The notes under the pieces: generated by a model
What the model saw: only the letters and a program-made list of their open reading frames with translations
What the model was told of the DNA's origin: nothing
Database searches by the model: none
Shown here: positions 8,570 through 18,096 of the stretch, one piece after another
Position numbering within the stretch: the stretch's first letter is position 1
Layout of the letters: every line of letters begins with the position of its first letter
Program-made: the position numbers and the translations under genes
Assembly (NCBI RefSeq): GCF_900090325.1
Contig: NZ_FMHW01000002.1
Span: forward strand, 5,581,001 to 5,645,000
Length of the DNA: 64,000 nucleotides
Source of the DNA: Micromonospora pallida
GTDB taxonomy: Bacteria; Actinomycetota; Actinomycetes; Mycobacteriales; Micromonosporaceae
Direction: 5' to 3'

Positions 8570-9772
8570 ATGACCGACACCACCCCCGCCACCCGCGTTT
8601 CCCCTGCTCCGGCCCGTCCGGTACGCGTCGGCGTCGGCGCGATCGCCACCACCGTCGCCTGCGTGCTGCCCGTCTTCCTGCTCGGTGGCCTGGCCGTGCA
8701 GATGGGTGCCGAGCTGGGTTTCTCCCCCACCGGACTCGGGGTGGCCGTGGCCGTCTACTTCGGCGTGAGCGCGGTCGCCTCGATCCCCTCCGGGGCACTC
8801 GTGGAGCGGTACGGCCCCACCCGGGTCGCCCGCGCCGGCATCCTGCTGGCCGCCGGGTCACTGCTCGCCGTGGCGGCGTTCGCGCGGTCGTACCCGGTGC
8901 TGGTCGCCCTGCTGGCGGTCAGCGCCGCTGCCAACGCGCTCGGGCAGATCGCCAGCAACGCCGCACTGGCCCGGCACGTGCCCACCCGTCGCCAGGGGCT
9001 GTCGTTCGGGGCCAAGCAGGCCGCGATCCCGGTCGCCACCCTGCTGGCGGGTGCCGCCGTACCGGCTGTCGCGTTGACCGCCGGCTGGCGCTGGGCATTC
9101 GTGATCGCGGCGGGTGCGGCCGTGGCGGCGCTGGGCACCGTACCCGGGCGGGAACCCGAGCCCGTCCGACGGACCGGCCGTGGTCAGCGGGGGCGACCAC
9201 CGGTGCCGCTGGTGCTGGTCGGGGTGGCCGGGACGCTCGCCGCCGCCGCCGCGAACGCGCTCGGCACCTTCCTGGTCGACTCCGCCGCCGCCCGTGGACT
9301 GGATCCGGGGCTGGCCGGACTGACACTGACCCTGGGCAGCGCCGTCTGCGTCCTCGCCCGCGTGGGGTCCGGTTGGCTCGCCGACCGGCGAACCGGAAGC
9401 CACGTCGCGGTCATCGCCGGGATGCTCGGGGTGGGCGCGCTGGGGCTGGCGTTGCTCGCCGTGGCCGGAACGGTTCCGCTGGTGGTCGGCGTGGTGCTCG
9501 GCTTCGGCCTGGGCTGGGCCTGGCCCGGGGTGATGAACTTCGCCGTGGTCCGGCTGTACCCGCAGACACCGGCCGTCGCCACCTCGATCACCCAGACCGG
9601 CGTGTACGCGGGCGGCTGCCTCGGTCCGCTGGCGCTCGGTCTCCTGGCCGGCCGCCTCGGCTACCCGACCATGTGGGCCACCGGCGCAGCCGCCATGCTC
9701 CTGGCCGCCGCCCTGATGCTCCTGGCCACCCGCACCCTTCCCACCCCGCCGGCCCCGGCCTCAGCGGGTTGA
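8570..9772 (+). CDS. MFS transporter
   Basis: A 400-residue major facilitator superfamily protein with twelve predicted helices, split by a basic loop near the middle (about residues 188-210). The loop between helices 2 and 3 carries a Gly-Ala-Leu-Val-Glu-Arg-Tyr-Gly sequence related to the MFS signature. It is closest in character to the CynX/NimT-like or aromatic-acid exporters, but the substrate cannot be told. The divergent IclR gene is the likely regulator. A start at 8513 would cover the promoter and is not used. Confidence 0.8.
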   Translation: MTDTTPATRVSPAPARPVRVGVGAIATTVACVLPVFLLGGLAVQMGAELGFSPTGLGVAVAVYFGVSAVASIPSGALVERYGPTRVARAGILLAAGSLLAVAAFARSYPVLVALLAVSAAANALGQIASNAALARHVPTRRQGLSFGAKQAAIPVATLLAGAAVPAVALTAGWRWAFVIAAGAAVAALGTVPGREPEPVRRTGRGQRGRPPVPLVLVGVAGTLAAAAANALGTFLVDSAAARGLDPGLAGLTLTLGSAVCVLARVGSGWLADRRTGSHVAVIAGMLGVGALGLALLAVAGTVPLVVGVVLGFGLGWAWPGVMNFAVVRLYPQTPAVATSITQTGVYAGGCLGPLALGLLAGRLGYPTMWATGAAAMLLAAALMLLATRTLPTPPAPASAG

Positions 9773-9844
9773 ACAAGGAGTCGGCGGCACCGACTGACCG
9801 ACGCCGTAAGACGGAACCAGGGACGGGGTGCCGTAAAACAGGGG

Positions 9845-10930
9845 TCAGCTGGTGCGGTCGGCTACGAAGTCGCAGAGGGACTCGAGGGCCTGGCGGGCGG
9901 GACCCTCGGGCAGCGGCGAGAGCTGTTCCCGGGCCTCCTCGGCGTAGCTGTGCACCGTCTCCCGGGCCCGCTTCAGCGCCGGGCTCTCCCGGAGCAGACC
10001 GAGCGCCTCGGCGTGCAGGTCGTCGTCGGTGACCGGTCCGGTGGCCAGGATCTCCCGCAGCCGCACCGAGGAGGCGTCCGCGTCGTCCGAGGCCAGCGCG
10101 TAGAGCACCGGCAGGGTGGGGACGCCCTCGCGCAGGTCCGTGCCCGGGGTCTTGCCCGACTGCACCGACTCGGACGAGATGTCGAGCAGGTCGTCGGAGA
10201 GCTGGAAGGCCAGACCGATGGTCTCGCCGTACCCGGCGAGCGCCTCGACGTACGCGGCCGGGGCACCGGCGAACTTGGCACCGAACCGGGCCGAGGTCGC
10301 GATCAGCGAACCGGTCTTCTCGGCGATCACGTGCAGGTAGTGCTGGACCGGATCGTCCCCGGGGCGCGGCCCCACCGTCTCGGCGATCTGGCCGTGCACC
10401 AAGCGGGCGAAGGTGCGTGCCTGGAGACGGACCGCCTCGGTGCCCAGGTCGGCGGCGATGTCCGCGGCCCGGGCGAAGAGGTAGTCGCCGACCAGGATGG
10501 CGATCGAGTTGTTCCAACGGGAGTTGGCGCTGGGCGCACCCCGACGCACCGACGCCTCGTCCATCACGTCGTCGTGGTAGAGCGTGGCCAGGTGGGTGAG
10601 TTCCATCACCACCGCCCCCGGCGCCACCTGCGGGGCGGTCGGGTCGCCGAGTTGGGCACCGAGTGCCACCAGCAACGGCCGGAACCGCTTCCCGCCGGCC
10701 TCGACCAGGTGCCGGGCGGCCTCGGTGACGAGCGGGTCGGCACTCGCGACGCTCGACCTCAGCTCGGCCTCGACCGTTTCCAGCAGGCCAAGTACGGACG
10801 CCTCGATCTGGGCGTCGGCGAAGTAGAGGCCGAGCGAGTCGAATTGTCCCGCTCCCGGACGGGTCCGACGACCGCCGGAGCCGAGGGCACCTGTTCGCTG
10901 GCCAGCCGCTTTCTCCACGCCCTCAACCAT
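9845..10930 (-). CDS. Long-chain all-trans polyprenyl diphosphate synthase (menaquinone side chain)
   Basis: A 361-residue trans-isoprenyl diphosphate synthase that condenses isopentenyl diphosphate units. The first aspartate-rich motif, Asp-Asp-Val-Met-Asp, is at 120-124 and the second, Asp-Asp-Leu-Leu-Asp, at 246-250. Residues 115 and 116, just before the first motif, are Ala and Thr rather than aromatic, which in this family permits long products. The gene lies just downstream of nuoN on the same strand, and the operon terminator intervenes. Mycobacterial grcC1 and streptomycete relatives near nuo and menG have the same context, supporting a role in making the menaquinone tail. Confidence 0.9.
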   Translation of the reverse strand: MVEGVEKAAGQRTGALGSGGRRTRPGAGQFDSLGLYFADAQIEASVLGLLETVEAELRSSVASADPLVTEAARHLVEAGGKRFRPLLVALGAQLGDPTAPQVAPGAVVMELTHLATLYHDDVMDEASVRRGAPSANSRWNNSIAILVGDYLFARAADIAADLGTEAVRLQARTFARLVHGQIAETVGPRPGDDPVQHYLHVIAEKTGSLIATSARFGAKFAGAPAAYVEALAGYGETIGLAFQLSDDLLDISSESVQSGKTPGTDLREGVPTLPVLYALASDDADASSVRLREILATGPVTDDDLHAEALGLLRESPALKRARETVHSYAEEAREQLSPLPEGPARQALESLCDFVADRTS

Positions 10931-11095
10931 GCCACACCCCCTCGACCTGTTCCGGTCGGGGCGGCGCCGGTGCAATCCCGGGCACAGTCACCGTCGACCG
11001 GAAAACCGCTCAGCCGACCACCGACCCGGCAGGCATCCGGAAAACGGGCGCCCCGAGGGCGGGGTGGGGCGGAGAAGCGGAGCCAGGGTACGGAA

Positions 11096-11165
11096 ACGGC
11101 CGGTCCCGGCCACTGCCGTGGCACCCGGCGAACCGGAGGCGACGGCGGTGGCCGGGACCGGCCGT
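11096..11165 (-). terminator. Terminator of the nuo operon
   Basis: Perfect 18-bp arms at 11096-11113 and 11148-11165 flank a 34-base GC-rich loop just beyond the nuoN stop codon. No T tract follows, as is common in actinobacteria. The rest of the spacer to 10930 shows only the upstream region of the polyprenyl synthase gene. Confidence 0.75.
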
Positions 11166-11170
11166 GAGGG

Positions 11171-12727
11171 TTATCGAATGAACTGCGCGGCGCCGTCAGC
11201 CAGGTCGAGCAGCGGGGCCGGGGCCACGCCCAGGAACACCGTGGCGGCCACCCCGATCATCAGTGCGGCGGCGGTCAGTCCACCGGGCACGGTGACCGTC
11301 GGGGTGGAGTCGCCCGGCTCGGAGAGCCACATCATCACCACGACCCGCAGGTACGGGAAGGCGAGCACCATGCTGGTCAGCACACCGGCGATCACCAGCC
11401 ACGCCTGCCCGCCGTCCAGCGCCGGACCGAAGACCGCGACCTTGCTCATGAAGCCGCTGGTCAGCGGGATCCCGGCGAAGGCCAGCAGGATGAGGGTGAA
11501 CAGACCGGCGTAGAACGGCGACCGGCGCCCCAGACCCGCCCAGCGCGACAGGTGGGTGGCCTCGCCGTCGGCGTCCCGGACCAAGGTCACCACAGCGAAC
11601 GCGGCGAGCACCGAGAAGCCGTACGCGACCAGGTAGAACATCGTGCCGGAGAGGCCCTCGCTGCCCGGCGCGAGCACGCCGACCAGCAGATAACCGGCAT
11701 TGGCGATGGACGAGTACGCCAGCAGCCGCTTGATGTCGGTCTGGGTGACCGCCAACACCGCGCCGACCAGCATGGTGAGCACCGCCACCCCGCCGAGCAC
11801 CGGGGTGAAGTCCCAGGCGGCCCCGCCGAAGGCGACGTGGAAGATCCGCAGCAGGGCCCCGAAGGCGGCGACCTTGGTACAGGCGGCCATGAAGCCGGTG
11901 ATCGGGGTCGGCGCGCCCTGGTAGACGTCCGGGGTCCAGACGTGGAACGGAGCCGCCGCGGCCTTGAACAGCAGGCCGATGGCGAGCAGCGCGATGCCGG
12001 CGAAGAGCAGCACCCGGCTGGACGTGGACTCGGTCACCGCCGCGGCGACCGTGTTCAGGTCGACCCCGGCCTCCCGGTTCGGGATGCCGGAGGTGAAGCC
12101 GTAGATCAGCGCCACGCCGAACAGGAAGAACGCCGAGGCGTACGCGCCGAGCATGAAGTACTTCAGCGCGGCTTCCTGGCTCAGCAGCCGGCGCCGCCGG
12201 GCCAGCGCGCAGAGCAGGTAGAGCGGCAGCGAGAAGACCTCGAGGGCGATGAACATGGTCAGCAGGTCGTTCGCCGCCACGAAGATCAGCATGCCGGCGA
12301 TGGCGAAGGTGGTCAGCGGGTAGACCTCGGTCGCCCCGTGCTGCCCCTCGGCCTGCCGGCGGTCGTCGGTCGACTCGGCCCGGACCGCGGCCTGGGCCAC
12401 GAACGCCCCGCCCCGCTCGACGGTGCGCTCGCCGATCAGCAGCAGCGCCACCGCGGCGAGGATCAGGATGCCGCCCTGGAGGAAGAGGGTCGGCCCGTCC
12501 ACCGCGATCGCCCCGCCGATGGTGATGCCCTTGTGGTCGTCGGCGGCGACCACCGCCACGAACGCGACCAACACGGCCAGCAGGGCGAGCATGAGCTGGA
12601 CCGGGTGGCGGCCCCGGCGCGGCACGAACGCCTCCACCAGGACGCCGAGCAGGGCCGCGCCCAGCATGGTCAGGATCGGCAGGAGCGCCAGATAGTCGAT
12701 CGACGGCAACTCAAGTTGCTCGGTCAC
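11171..12727 (-). CDS. nuoN: NADH-quinone oxidoreductase subunit N
   Basis: A 518-residue, roughly fourteen-helix proton-pumping subunit of complex I, related to Mrp antiporters. The family's conserved charged residues sit in membrane segments around the Lys-Ala-Ala-Ala-Ala-Pro-Phe-His-Val-Trp-Thr-Pro-Asp motif, and Ser-Ser-Ile-Ala-Asn-Ala-Gly-Tyr is also present. The GTG start overlaps the nuoM stop (GTGA). It is the last gene of the operon, is followed by a strong hairpin, and ends with the only TAA stop I noticed among the nuo genes besides nuoF. Confidence 0.97.
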   Translation of the reverse strand: MTEQLELPSIDYLALLPILTMLGAALLGVLVEAFVPRRGRHPVQLMLALLAVLVAFVAVVAADDHKGITIGGAIAVDGPTLFLQGGILILAAVALLLIGERTVERGGAFVAQAAVRAESTDDRRQAEGQHGATEVYPLTTFAIAGMLIFVAANDLLTMFIALEVFSLPLYLLCALARRRRLLSQEAALKYFMLGAYASAFFLFGVALIYGFTSGIPNREAGVDLNTVAAAVTESTSSRVLLFAGIALLAIGLLFKAAAAPFHVWTPDVYQGAPTPITGFMAACTKVAAFGALLRIFHVAFGGAAWDFTPVLGGVAVLTMLVGAVLAVTQTDIKRLLAYSSIANAGYLLVGVLAPGSEGLSGTMFYLVAYGFSVLAAFAVVTLVRDADGEATHLSRWAGLGRRSPFYAGLFTLILLAFAGIPLTSGFMSKVAVFGPALDGGQAWLVIAGVLTSMVLAFPYLRVVVMMWLSEPGDSTPTVTVPGGLTAAALMIGVAATVFLGVAPAPLLDLADGAAQFIR

Positions 12728-14256
12728 TTTGCTGCCTCCTGGACGCTGCCGACCGTCGGAGCGGGGTCGGTCTTGCCGACGTCCTGCATGGTCGCCTGGA
12801 CGGCGGGGTTGATGACATCGGTGAGCGGCTTGGGATAGAAGCCGAGCAGCACGATCAGCGCGATCAGCGGGGCGACCACGACCTTCTCCCGCAGGTTCAG
12901 GTCCCGCTTCATGCCCTCGACCTCGGTCAACGCCGGGTTCAGGGTGCCCTGCGTGGTGCGCTGCACCATCCAGAGCACGTACGCCGCGGCCAGGATGATG
13001 CCGAGCGTGGCGATCACCGCGACCGGCTTGTTCACCGTGAACGTGCCGATCAGCACCAGGAACTCGGAGATGAACGGCGCGGTGCCGGGCAGCGCCAGCG
13101 AGGCGAGACCAGCAAAGAAGAGCACCCCGGCCAGGACCGGGACCAGCTTGCCCGCACCGCCGAAGTCGCTGATCAGCGCCGAGCCGCGCCGGGCGATCAA
13201 CATGCCGACCACCAGGAAGAGCAGACCGGTGGCGAGGCCGTGGTTGACCATGTAGAGGACCGCGCCGGTGCCGGCCTGGGTGGTGAAGGCGAAGATGCCG
13301 ACGCCGATGAACCCGAAGTGCGCGATCGAGGTGTACGACACCAGCCGCTTCAGGTCGTTCTGCCCGACCGCCAGCAGCGCGGCGTAGATGATGCCGATCA
13401 CGCCCAGCGCCAGCGCCCAGGGCGCGAACCACTTCGACGCCTCCGGGAACATCGGCAGGCAGTAGCGCAGGATGCCGAAGGTGCCGACCTTGTCCATGAC
13501 GCCGACGAGCAGCGCGGCGGAGCCGGCCGGGGCCGCGCCACCGGCGTCCGGGAGCCAGGTGTGGAACGGGAAGAACGGCGCCTTGATCGCGAAGGCGATG
13601 AAGAAGCCGAGGAAGAGCCAGCGCTCGGTGCCGGCGGAGATGTCCGCCTGCACCAGCGCCTGCCAGTCGAAGGTCTTCCCGCCGACGACCCAGAGGCCGA
13701 TCACCGCGGCGAGCATGAACAGACCGCCGACCAGCGAGTAGAGGAAGAACTTCACCGCGGCGTACTGGCGCTGGTGACCGCCGTAGCTACCGATGATGAA
13801 GTACATCGGCACCAGCATGACCTCGAAGAACAGGTAGAAGAGGAAGACGTCGGCGGCGGCGAAGACGCCGATCATCGTGCTCTCGAGCACCAGCAGCAGC
13901 GCGAAGTAGGCCGGCACGGACCGCTTCGAGTGCTCGGCGTCGTGCCAGGAGGCCAGGATCACCAGCGGCACCAGCACCGCGATGAGCATCAGCATCACCA
14001 GGGCGATGCCGTCCGCGGCGAAGGTGAACCGCGCGTCCCACTGCGGAATCCAGGTGTAGGACTCGCGGAACTGGAACCGCTCGCCACCGGTCTTGAAGGC
14101 CACCCACATGACCACGGTCAGCGCCAGCACCGCCAGCGACCAGACGAACGCGACCTGCTTGGCGAACTCCGGCCGGCTACGCGGCAGGAAGGCCACGATC
14201 AGGGCGCCGACCAGCGGCGCCACGGTCAGCACCGAGAGGAAGGGGAAGTCGGACAT
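12724..14256 (-). CDS. nuoM: NADH-quinone oxidoreductase subunit M
   Basis: A 510-residue antiporter-like proton-pumping subunit. The Phe-Glu-Val-Met-Leu-Val-Pro-Met-Tyr segment carries the conserved membrane glutamate, and Lys-Ala-Pro-Phe-Phe-Pro-Phe-His-Thr-Trp-Leu-Pro-Asp is the family's signature. The ATG start follows nuoL after a 64-base spacer and the stop overlaps the nuoN start by four bases. Length is normal for the family. Confidence 0.97.
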   Translation of the reverse strand: MSDFPFLSVLTVAPLVGALIVAFLPRSRPEFAKQVAFVWSLAVLALTVVMWVAFKTGGERFQFRESYTWIPQWDARFTFAADGIALVMLMLIAVLVPLVILASWHDAEHSKRSVPAYFALLLVLESTMIGVFAAADVFLFYLFFEVMLVPMYFIIGSYGGHQRQYAAVKFFLYSLVGGLFMLAAVIGLWVVGGKTFDWQALVQADISAGTERWLFLGFFIAFAIKAPFFPFHTWLPDAGGAAPAGSAALLVGVMDKVGTFGILRYCLPMFPEASKWFAPWALALGVIGIIYAALLAVGQNDLKRLVSYTSIAHFGFIGVGIFAFTTQAGTGAVLYMVNHGLATGLLFLVVGMLIARRGSALISDFGGAGKLVPVLAGVLFFAGLASLALPGTAPFISEFLVLIGTFTVNKPVAVIATLGIILAAAYVLWMVQRTTQGTLNPALTEVEGMKRDLNLREKVVVAPLIALIVLLGFYPKPLTDVINPAVQATMQDVGKTDPAPTVGSVQEAAK

Positions 14257-14320
14257 TATTCGGCCTTACCTCCGTCGTTACTGCGCGGTCCGCCGGCAGC
14301 GGCGGCCGGGAAGAGGTCGA

Positions 14321-16246
14321 TCACGCCAACCACCCCGCCTGTACGGCCAGGAACGCCGCCACCACCAGCAGCGCGCCGGTCAGGATCGACGTCGCGTACG
14401 ACCGGACGAAGCCGGTCTGGAGCCGCCGGAGCCGGCCGGAGCCCCCGCCGACCGCGGCGGCGAGGCCGTTGACCAGCCCGTCGACGCCCCGGTTGTCCAG
14501 GAAGACGAGCGCCCGGGTGAGGAAGATGCCCGGCTTCTCGAAGACCGCCTCGTTGAACGCGTCGGTGTAGAGGTTCCGCCGGGCGGCGGTGACCAGCACC
14601 CCGGCCGGCTGCGGCGTGGTGGCGGTGCCGTTGCGGAACAGCATCCAGGCCAGCCCGGCACCGAGCACCGTGACCAGCAGGGAGAGCACGGTGAGCACAC
14701 TGTGCGGCAGGACCGACTCGTGGTGGCCTTCCTCGCCGCCCAGCCCGGCGGTGGCGGTGAGCCAGTCCGGCACAGAGGTGGCGAGCAGGAAGCCGGCGGC
14801 GACCGAGCCGACCGCCAGCAGGATCAGCGGGATCGTCATCAGGGCCGGCGACTCGTGCGGGTGCTCGATGTCCTCGGTCCACCGCTTCGGGCCGTGGAAG
14901 GTGAGCACGAAGAGCCGGGTCATGTAGAACGCGGTCAGTCCGGCGCCGAGCAGCGCCGCCCCGCCGAACAGCCAGGCCGTCCAGTCCTCCCGCTCGAAGG
15001 CGGCCACGATGATCGGCTCCTTGGAGAAGAAGCCGGAGAACGGGAACATGCCGATGATGGCGAGCCAGCCCATCATGAAGGTGAGCCAGGTGATCTTCAT
15101 GTGCGTGGACAGTCCGCCGAAGCGCCGGATGTCCACCTGGTCCTTCATGCCGTGCATGACCGAGCCGGCCCCGAGGAACATGTTGGCCTTGAAGAAGCCG
15201 TGCGCCAGCAGGTGCACGATGGCCAGCGCGTACGCCGCGCCACCGAGGCCCACGCCGAGGAACATGTAGCCGATCTGGCTCACCGTCGACCAGGCCAGCA
15301 CCCGCTTGATGTCGTCCTTGGCCGCGCCGATGAGGCAGCCGATCAGCAGGGTGAGCGCGCCGACGCTGACCACCACGAGTTGGAGCGTCTCGTTAGCGGA
15401 GAAGACCGGGTTGGAGCGGGCGATCAGGTAGACGCCCGCGGTGACCATGGTGGCCGCGTGGATGAGCGCCGACACCGGGGTCGGGCCCTCCATCGCGTCC
15501 GGCAGCCACGCCTGGAGCGGGAACTGACCGGACTTGCCGGTCGCGCCGAGCAGGAGCAGCAGGCCGAGGGCCAGGACGGTGCCGCCGGCCAGGCCGCCGA
15601 CCCCGTTGAACACCTCGTCGTACTGGGTGGTGCCGAGGGTGGCAAACATGATGAAGATGCCGATGGCCAGGCCGGCGTCGCCGACCCGGTTCATCAGGAA
15701 CGCCTTCTTGCCGGCGGTGGCCGCGCTCGGCCGGTCGTACCAGAAGGAGATCAGCAGGTACGACGCCAGACCGACGCCCTCCCAGCCGAAGTAGAGCATC
15801 ACGTAGTTGTTGCCGAGCACCAGCAGGAGCATGGCGGCGACGAACAGGTTGAAGTACGCGAAGAAGCGCCGCCGCCCGGCGTCGTGCGCCATGTACTCGA
15901 CCGCGTACAGGTGGATCAGGAAGCCCACGCCGGTGATCAGCAGGACGAAGACCGCGGCCAGCGGGTCGAAGAGCAGGCCGAAGTCCACCCGGAAGTCACC
16001 GACGGCGATGAAGTCCCAGAGACTCCGCTCGACCGACTTGTTCTCCAGGCCACGCAGCTGGAAGAAGTAGGTGAGACCGAGGACGAAGGCGGCACCGATG
16101 GCGGCCACGCCGAGCCAGTGCCCCCACCGGTCGGCCCGCCGGCCCAGCAGCAGCAGGATCGCCGCGCTGACCAGGGGGATGGCCACCAGCAGCCAGACGC
16201 TGCCGAGCAAACCCGTGGCCTCTGCGTAACGCACAGTTTCTTCCAC
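14321..16246 (-). CDS. nuoL: NADH-quinone oxidoreductase subunit L
   Basis: A 641-residue subunit, the largest of the three antiporter-like pumps, with the C-terminal extra helix region that anchors the lateral arm. The Tyr-Phe-Gly-Trp-Glu-Gly-Val-Gly-Leu-Ala-Ser-Tyr motif carries the conserved glutamate, and Gly-Lys-Ser-Gly-Gln-Phe-Pro-Leu-Gln-Ala-Trp-Leu-Pro-Asp-Ala-Met is diagnostic of NuoL. It starts at a GTG 13 bases after nuoK. Confidence 0.97.
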   Translation of the reverse strand: MEETVRYAEATGLLGSVWLLVAIPLVSAAILLLLGRRADRWGHWLGVAAIGAAFVLGLTYFFQLRGLENKSVERSLWDFIAVGDFRVDFGLLFDPLAAVFVLLITGVGFLIHLYAVEYMAHDAGRRRFFAYFNLFVAAMLLLVLGNNYVMLYFGWEGVGLASYLLISFWYDRPSAATAGKKAFLMNRVGDAGLAIGIFIMFATLGTTQYDEVFNGVGGLAGGTVLALGLLLLLGATGKSGQFPLQAWLPDAMEGPTPVSALIHAATMVTAGVYLIARSNPVFSANETLQLVVVSVGALTLLIGCLIGAAKDDIKRVLAWSTVSQIGYMFLGVGLGGAAYALAIVHLLAHGFFKANMFLGAGSVMHGMKDQVDIRRFGGLSTHMKITWLTFMMGWLAIIGMFPFSGFFSKEPIIVAAFEREDWTAWLFGGAALLGAGLTAFYMTRLFVLTFHGPKRWTEDIEHPHESPALMTIPLILLAVGSVAAGFLLATSVPDWLTATAGLGGEEGHHESVLPHSVLTVLSLLVTVLGAGLAWMLFRNGTATTPQPAGVLVTAARRNLYTDAFNEAVFEKPGIFLTRALVFLDNRGVDGLVNGLAAAVGGGSGRLRRLQTGFVRSYATSILTGALLVVAAFLAVQAGWLA

Positions 16247-16259
16247 TGCGTCGGCCCCT

Positions 16260-16559
16260 CTAGTACTTGAGCAGGTTGGCGTCGTCGACGCTCGCCGAGC
16301 GTCGAGTCCGGAAGATCGACATGATGATCGCGAGTCCGACCACGACCTCGGCGGCGGCCACCACCATCACGAAGAAGGCCATGATCTGCCCGTTCAGGTC
16401 ACCGTTGATCCGGGCGAAGGTGACCAGGGTCAGGTTGGCCGCGTTCAGCATCAGCTCGATGCACATGAACAGCACGATCGCGTTGCGACGGATGAGCACC
16501 CCGACCGCACCGATGGTGAACAGCACCGCGGCCAGGATCAGGTAGTTGTCCGGCGTCAT
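16260..16559 (-). CDS. nuoK: NADH-quinone oxidoreductase subunit K
   Basis: A 99-residue, three-helix membrane subunit. The conserved glutamate-containing helix ([11 protein letters not shown]) and the second one (Ala-Ala-Ala-Glu-Val-Val-Val-Gly-Leu) are both present. Unlike its neighbours it does not overlap the previous gene: two 60-bp tandem repeat units lie between nuoJ and its ATG. Confidence 0.97.
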   Translation of the reverse strand: MTPDNYLILAAVLFTIGAVGVLIRRNAIVLFMCIELMLNAANLTLVTFARINGDLNGQIMAFFVMVVAAAEVVVGLAIIMSIFRTRRSASVDDANLLKY

Positions 16560-16560
16560 C

Positions 16561-16680
16561 CCTGAGCCTGCCTTTCGTTCGCGACTGCGGGGCTCCGCTC
16601 CGCTGCACTCCTCGCGCTCACGGATGCCTGCCTTTCGTTCGCGACTGCGGGGCTCCGCTCCGCTGCACTCCTCGCGCTCA
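16561..16680 (-). repeat. Two 60-bp tandem units between nuoJ and nuoK, each starting with the nuoJ stop codon sequence
   Basis: Positions 16566-16620 and 16626-16680 are identical over 55 bases. Read in the direction of transcription each unit starts with TGAGCGCGAGGAGTGCAGCG, so the first TGA is the nuoJ stop and the second is a duplicate 60 bases later, in the same frame. A third copy with one mismatch lies at 36859-36909 behind paaC. Each unit contains a GAGGAG that could resemble a ribosome binding site. Confidence 0.95.
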
Positions 16681-17448
16681 CCGGTCGGTCCCCTTCAGCG
16701 TCGTCTCCTCCGCGCTCAGCTCCCGGACCGGCATGATCTCGGGGATGCTGCGCTCGGTCAGCCGGCCGTCGGGCAGGCGGGCCGGGGTGGCCACCGAGGA
16801 GGAGGTGGCGAAGACACCCGGACCGGGCTTCGGGCCGGGGTAGCTGCCGGGCCGGAACCGGGCCTTCATGGTCGCGATCTGGTCGACCTTGTCCTCGCGT
16901 CGCCGCTCGATGTGCGCCAGCACCATCGCCCCGACCGCGGCGGTGATCAGCAGCGCCGAGGTCAACTCGAAGGCGAAGACGTACTTGGTGAAGAGAAGCC
17001 GGGCGATGCCCTGCACGTTCCCCTCGGCGTTGGCCTCGTCCAGGCCGACCGCGGTGGTGCCGTCGAGCGCCCGGGCCAGACCACCGGCGACCAGGCCGGC
17101 GAAACCGAGGCCGAGCAGGATCGCCGCGACCCGCTGCCCGCGCAACGTCTCGATCAGCGAGTCGGACGAGTCCCGGCCGACCAGCATCAGCACGAACAGG
17201 AACAGCATCATGATCGCGCCGGTGTAGACGATGATCTGCACCATGCCGATGAACGGGCCTGCCTGGAGCACGTAGAACACGCCTAGGCAGAGCATGGTCA
17301 GCACCAGCCAGAGCGCCGAGTGCACCGCGTTGCGGGCCCAGAGCATGCCGATCGCGCCGAGCAGCGCCAACGGGGCGAGGATCCAGAAGGTGACCTCCTC
17401 GCCGCCGGACACCTCGCCCGCCGCGGCCAGCACCGTCTGCGTGGTCAT
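16678..17448 (-). CDS. nuoJ: NADH-quinone oxidoreductase subunit J
   Basis: A 256-residue membrane subunit with five helices in the first 180 residues ([15 protein letters not shown] is the conserved third helix). A roughly 75-residue hydrophilic C-terminal tail is longer than in Escherichia coli but usual for actinobacteria. The ATG overlaps the nuoI stop. Its own TGA forms the first bases of the repeated element that follows. Confidence 0.96.
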   Translation of the reverse strand: MTTQTVLAAAGEVSGGEEVTFWILAPLALLGAIGMLWARNAVHSALWLVLTMLCLGVFYVLQAGPFIGMVQIIVYTGAIMMLFLFVLMLVGRDSSDSLIETLRGQRVAAILLGLGFAGLVAGGLARALDGTTAVGLDEANAEGNVQGIARLLFTKYVFAFELTSALLITAAVGAMVLAHIERRREDKVDQIATMKARFRPGSYPGPKPGPGVFATSSSVATPARLPDGRLTERSIPEIMPVRELSAEETTLKGTDR

Positions 17449-18095
17449 GCCCTGTCTCCCTTGCTGCCCTTGGCCGCCTCGGCCCGCTGGGCCGCCTGCT
17501 CGGCGCCGGGGAAGGTCACGCCGGGGGTCTCGTCGAGCGCGTACCGGCCCGGTCCCATCGGGGAGCGCTCGGCCCCGGCCGAGGTGCCCGGGTTCTCCAG
17601 CGCGCCGACGTAGTAGTCCTTCTCGCTGTCGCCCAGTCGCATCGGGTGGGGCGGCTGCTCCATCCCGGCCAGCAGCGGCGCGAGCAACTGCTCCTTGGTG
17701 AAGATCAGGTCCTGCCGGCTGTCCCGGGCCAGCTCGTACTCGTTGCTCATGGTCAGCGAACGGGTCGGGCAGGCCTCGATGCAGAGCCCGCAGAAGATGC
17801 AGCGGGCGTAGTTGATCTGGTAGGTGCTGGCGTACCGCTCACCCGGCGAGAAGCGCTGCTCGTCGGTGTTGTCGCCACCCTCGACGTAGATCGCGTCCGC
17901 CGGGCAGGCCCAGGCGCACAGCTCGCAGCCGATGCACTTCTCCAACCCGTCCGGGTGCCGGTTGAGGATGTGCCGCCCGTGGTAGCGCGGCGCCGGGGTC
18001 GGCGGCTTGAACGGGTAGTCGGTCGTGACGACCTTCCTGAACATGTGCGAGAAGGTGACGCCGAAGCCCTTGAACGTTCCGGTGATCCCGCCCAC
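17445..18095 (-). CDS. nuoI: NADH-quinone oxidoreductase subunit I
   Basis: A 216-residue peripheral-arm subunit carrying two 4Fe-4S clusters. Both ferredoxin motifs are intact: Cys-Ile-Gly-Cys-Glu-Leu-Cys-x3-Cys-Pro and Cys-Ile-Phe-Cys-Gly-Leu-Cys-x3-Cys-Pro. The GTG at 18095 has an AAGGAGG eight bases upstream, overlapping the end of nuoH; the frame is open further upstream but without homology. The C-terminal 60 residues are an Ala/Glu-rich actinobacterial extension. Confidence 0.96.
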   Translation of the reverse strand: MGGITGTFKGFGVTFSHMFRKVVTTDYPFKPPTPAPRYHGRHILNRHPDGLEKCIGCELCAWACPADAIYVEGGDNTDEQRFSPGERYASTYQINYARCIFCGLCIEACPTRSLTMSNEYELARDSRQDLIFTKEQLLAPLLAGMEQPPHPMRLGDSEKDYYVGALENPGTSAGAERSPMGPGRYALDETPGVTFPGAEQAAQRAEAAKGSKGDRA

Positions 18096-18096
18096 G

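Noticed and set aside
11552..16270. Long open frames on the plus strand opposite nuoL, nuoM and nuoN (up to 725 codons)
   Set aside because: They are mirror images of the real nuo genes, rich in Asp/Gln/His/Arg/Glu from high-GC codons read backwards, with no domain.
16399..16608. Frames beginning Met-Gln-Arg-Ser-Gly-Ala-Pro-Gln-Ser at two places (also 36406-36897)
   Set aside because: Both arise from the ATG/GTG inside the repeated intercistronic element and run out of frame through nuoK and paaD.
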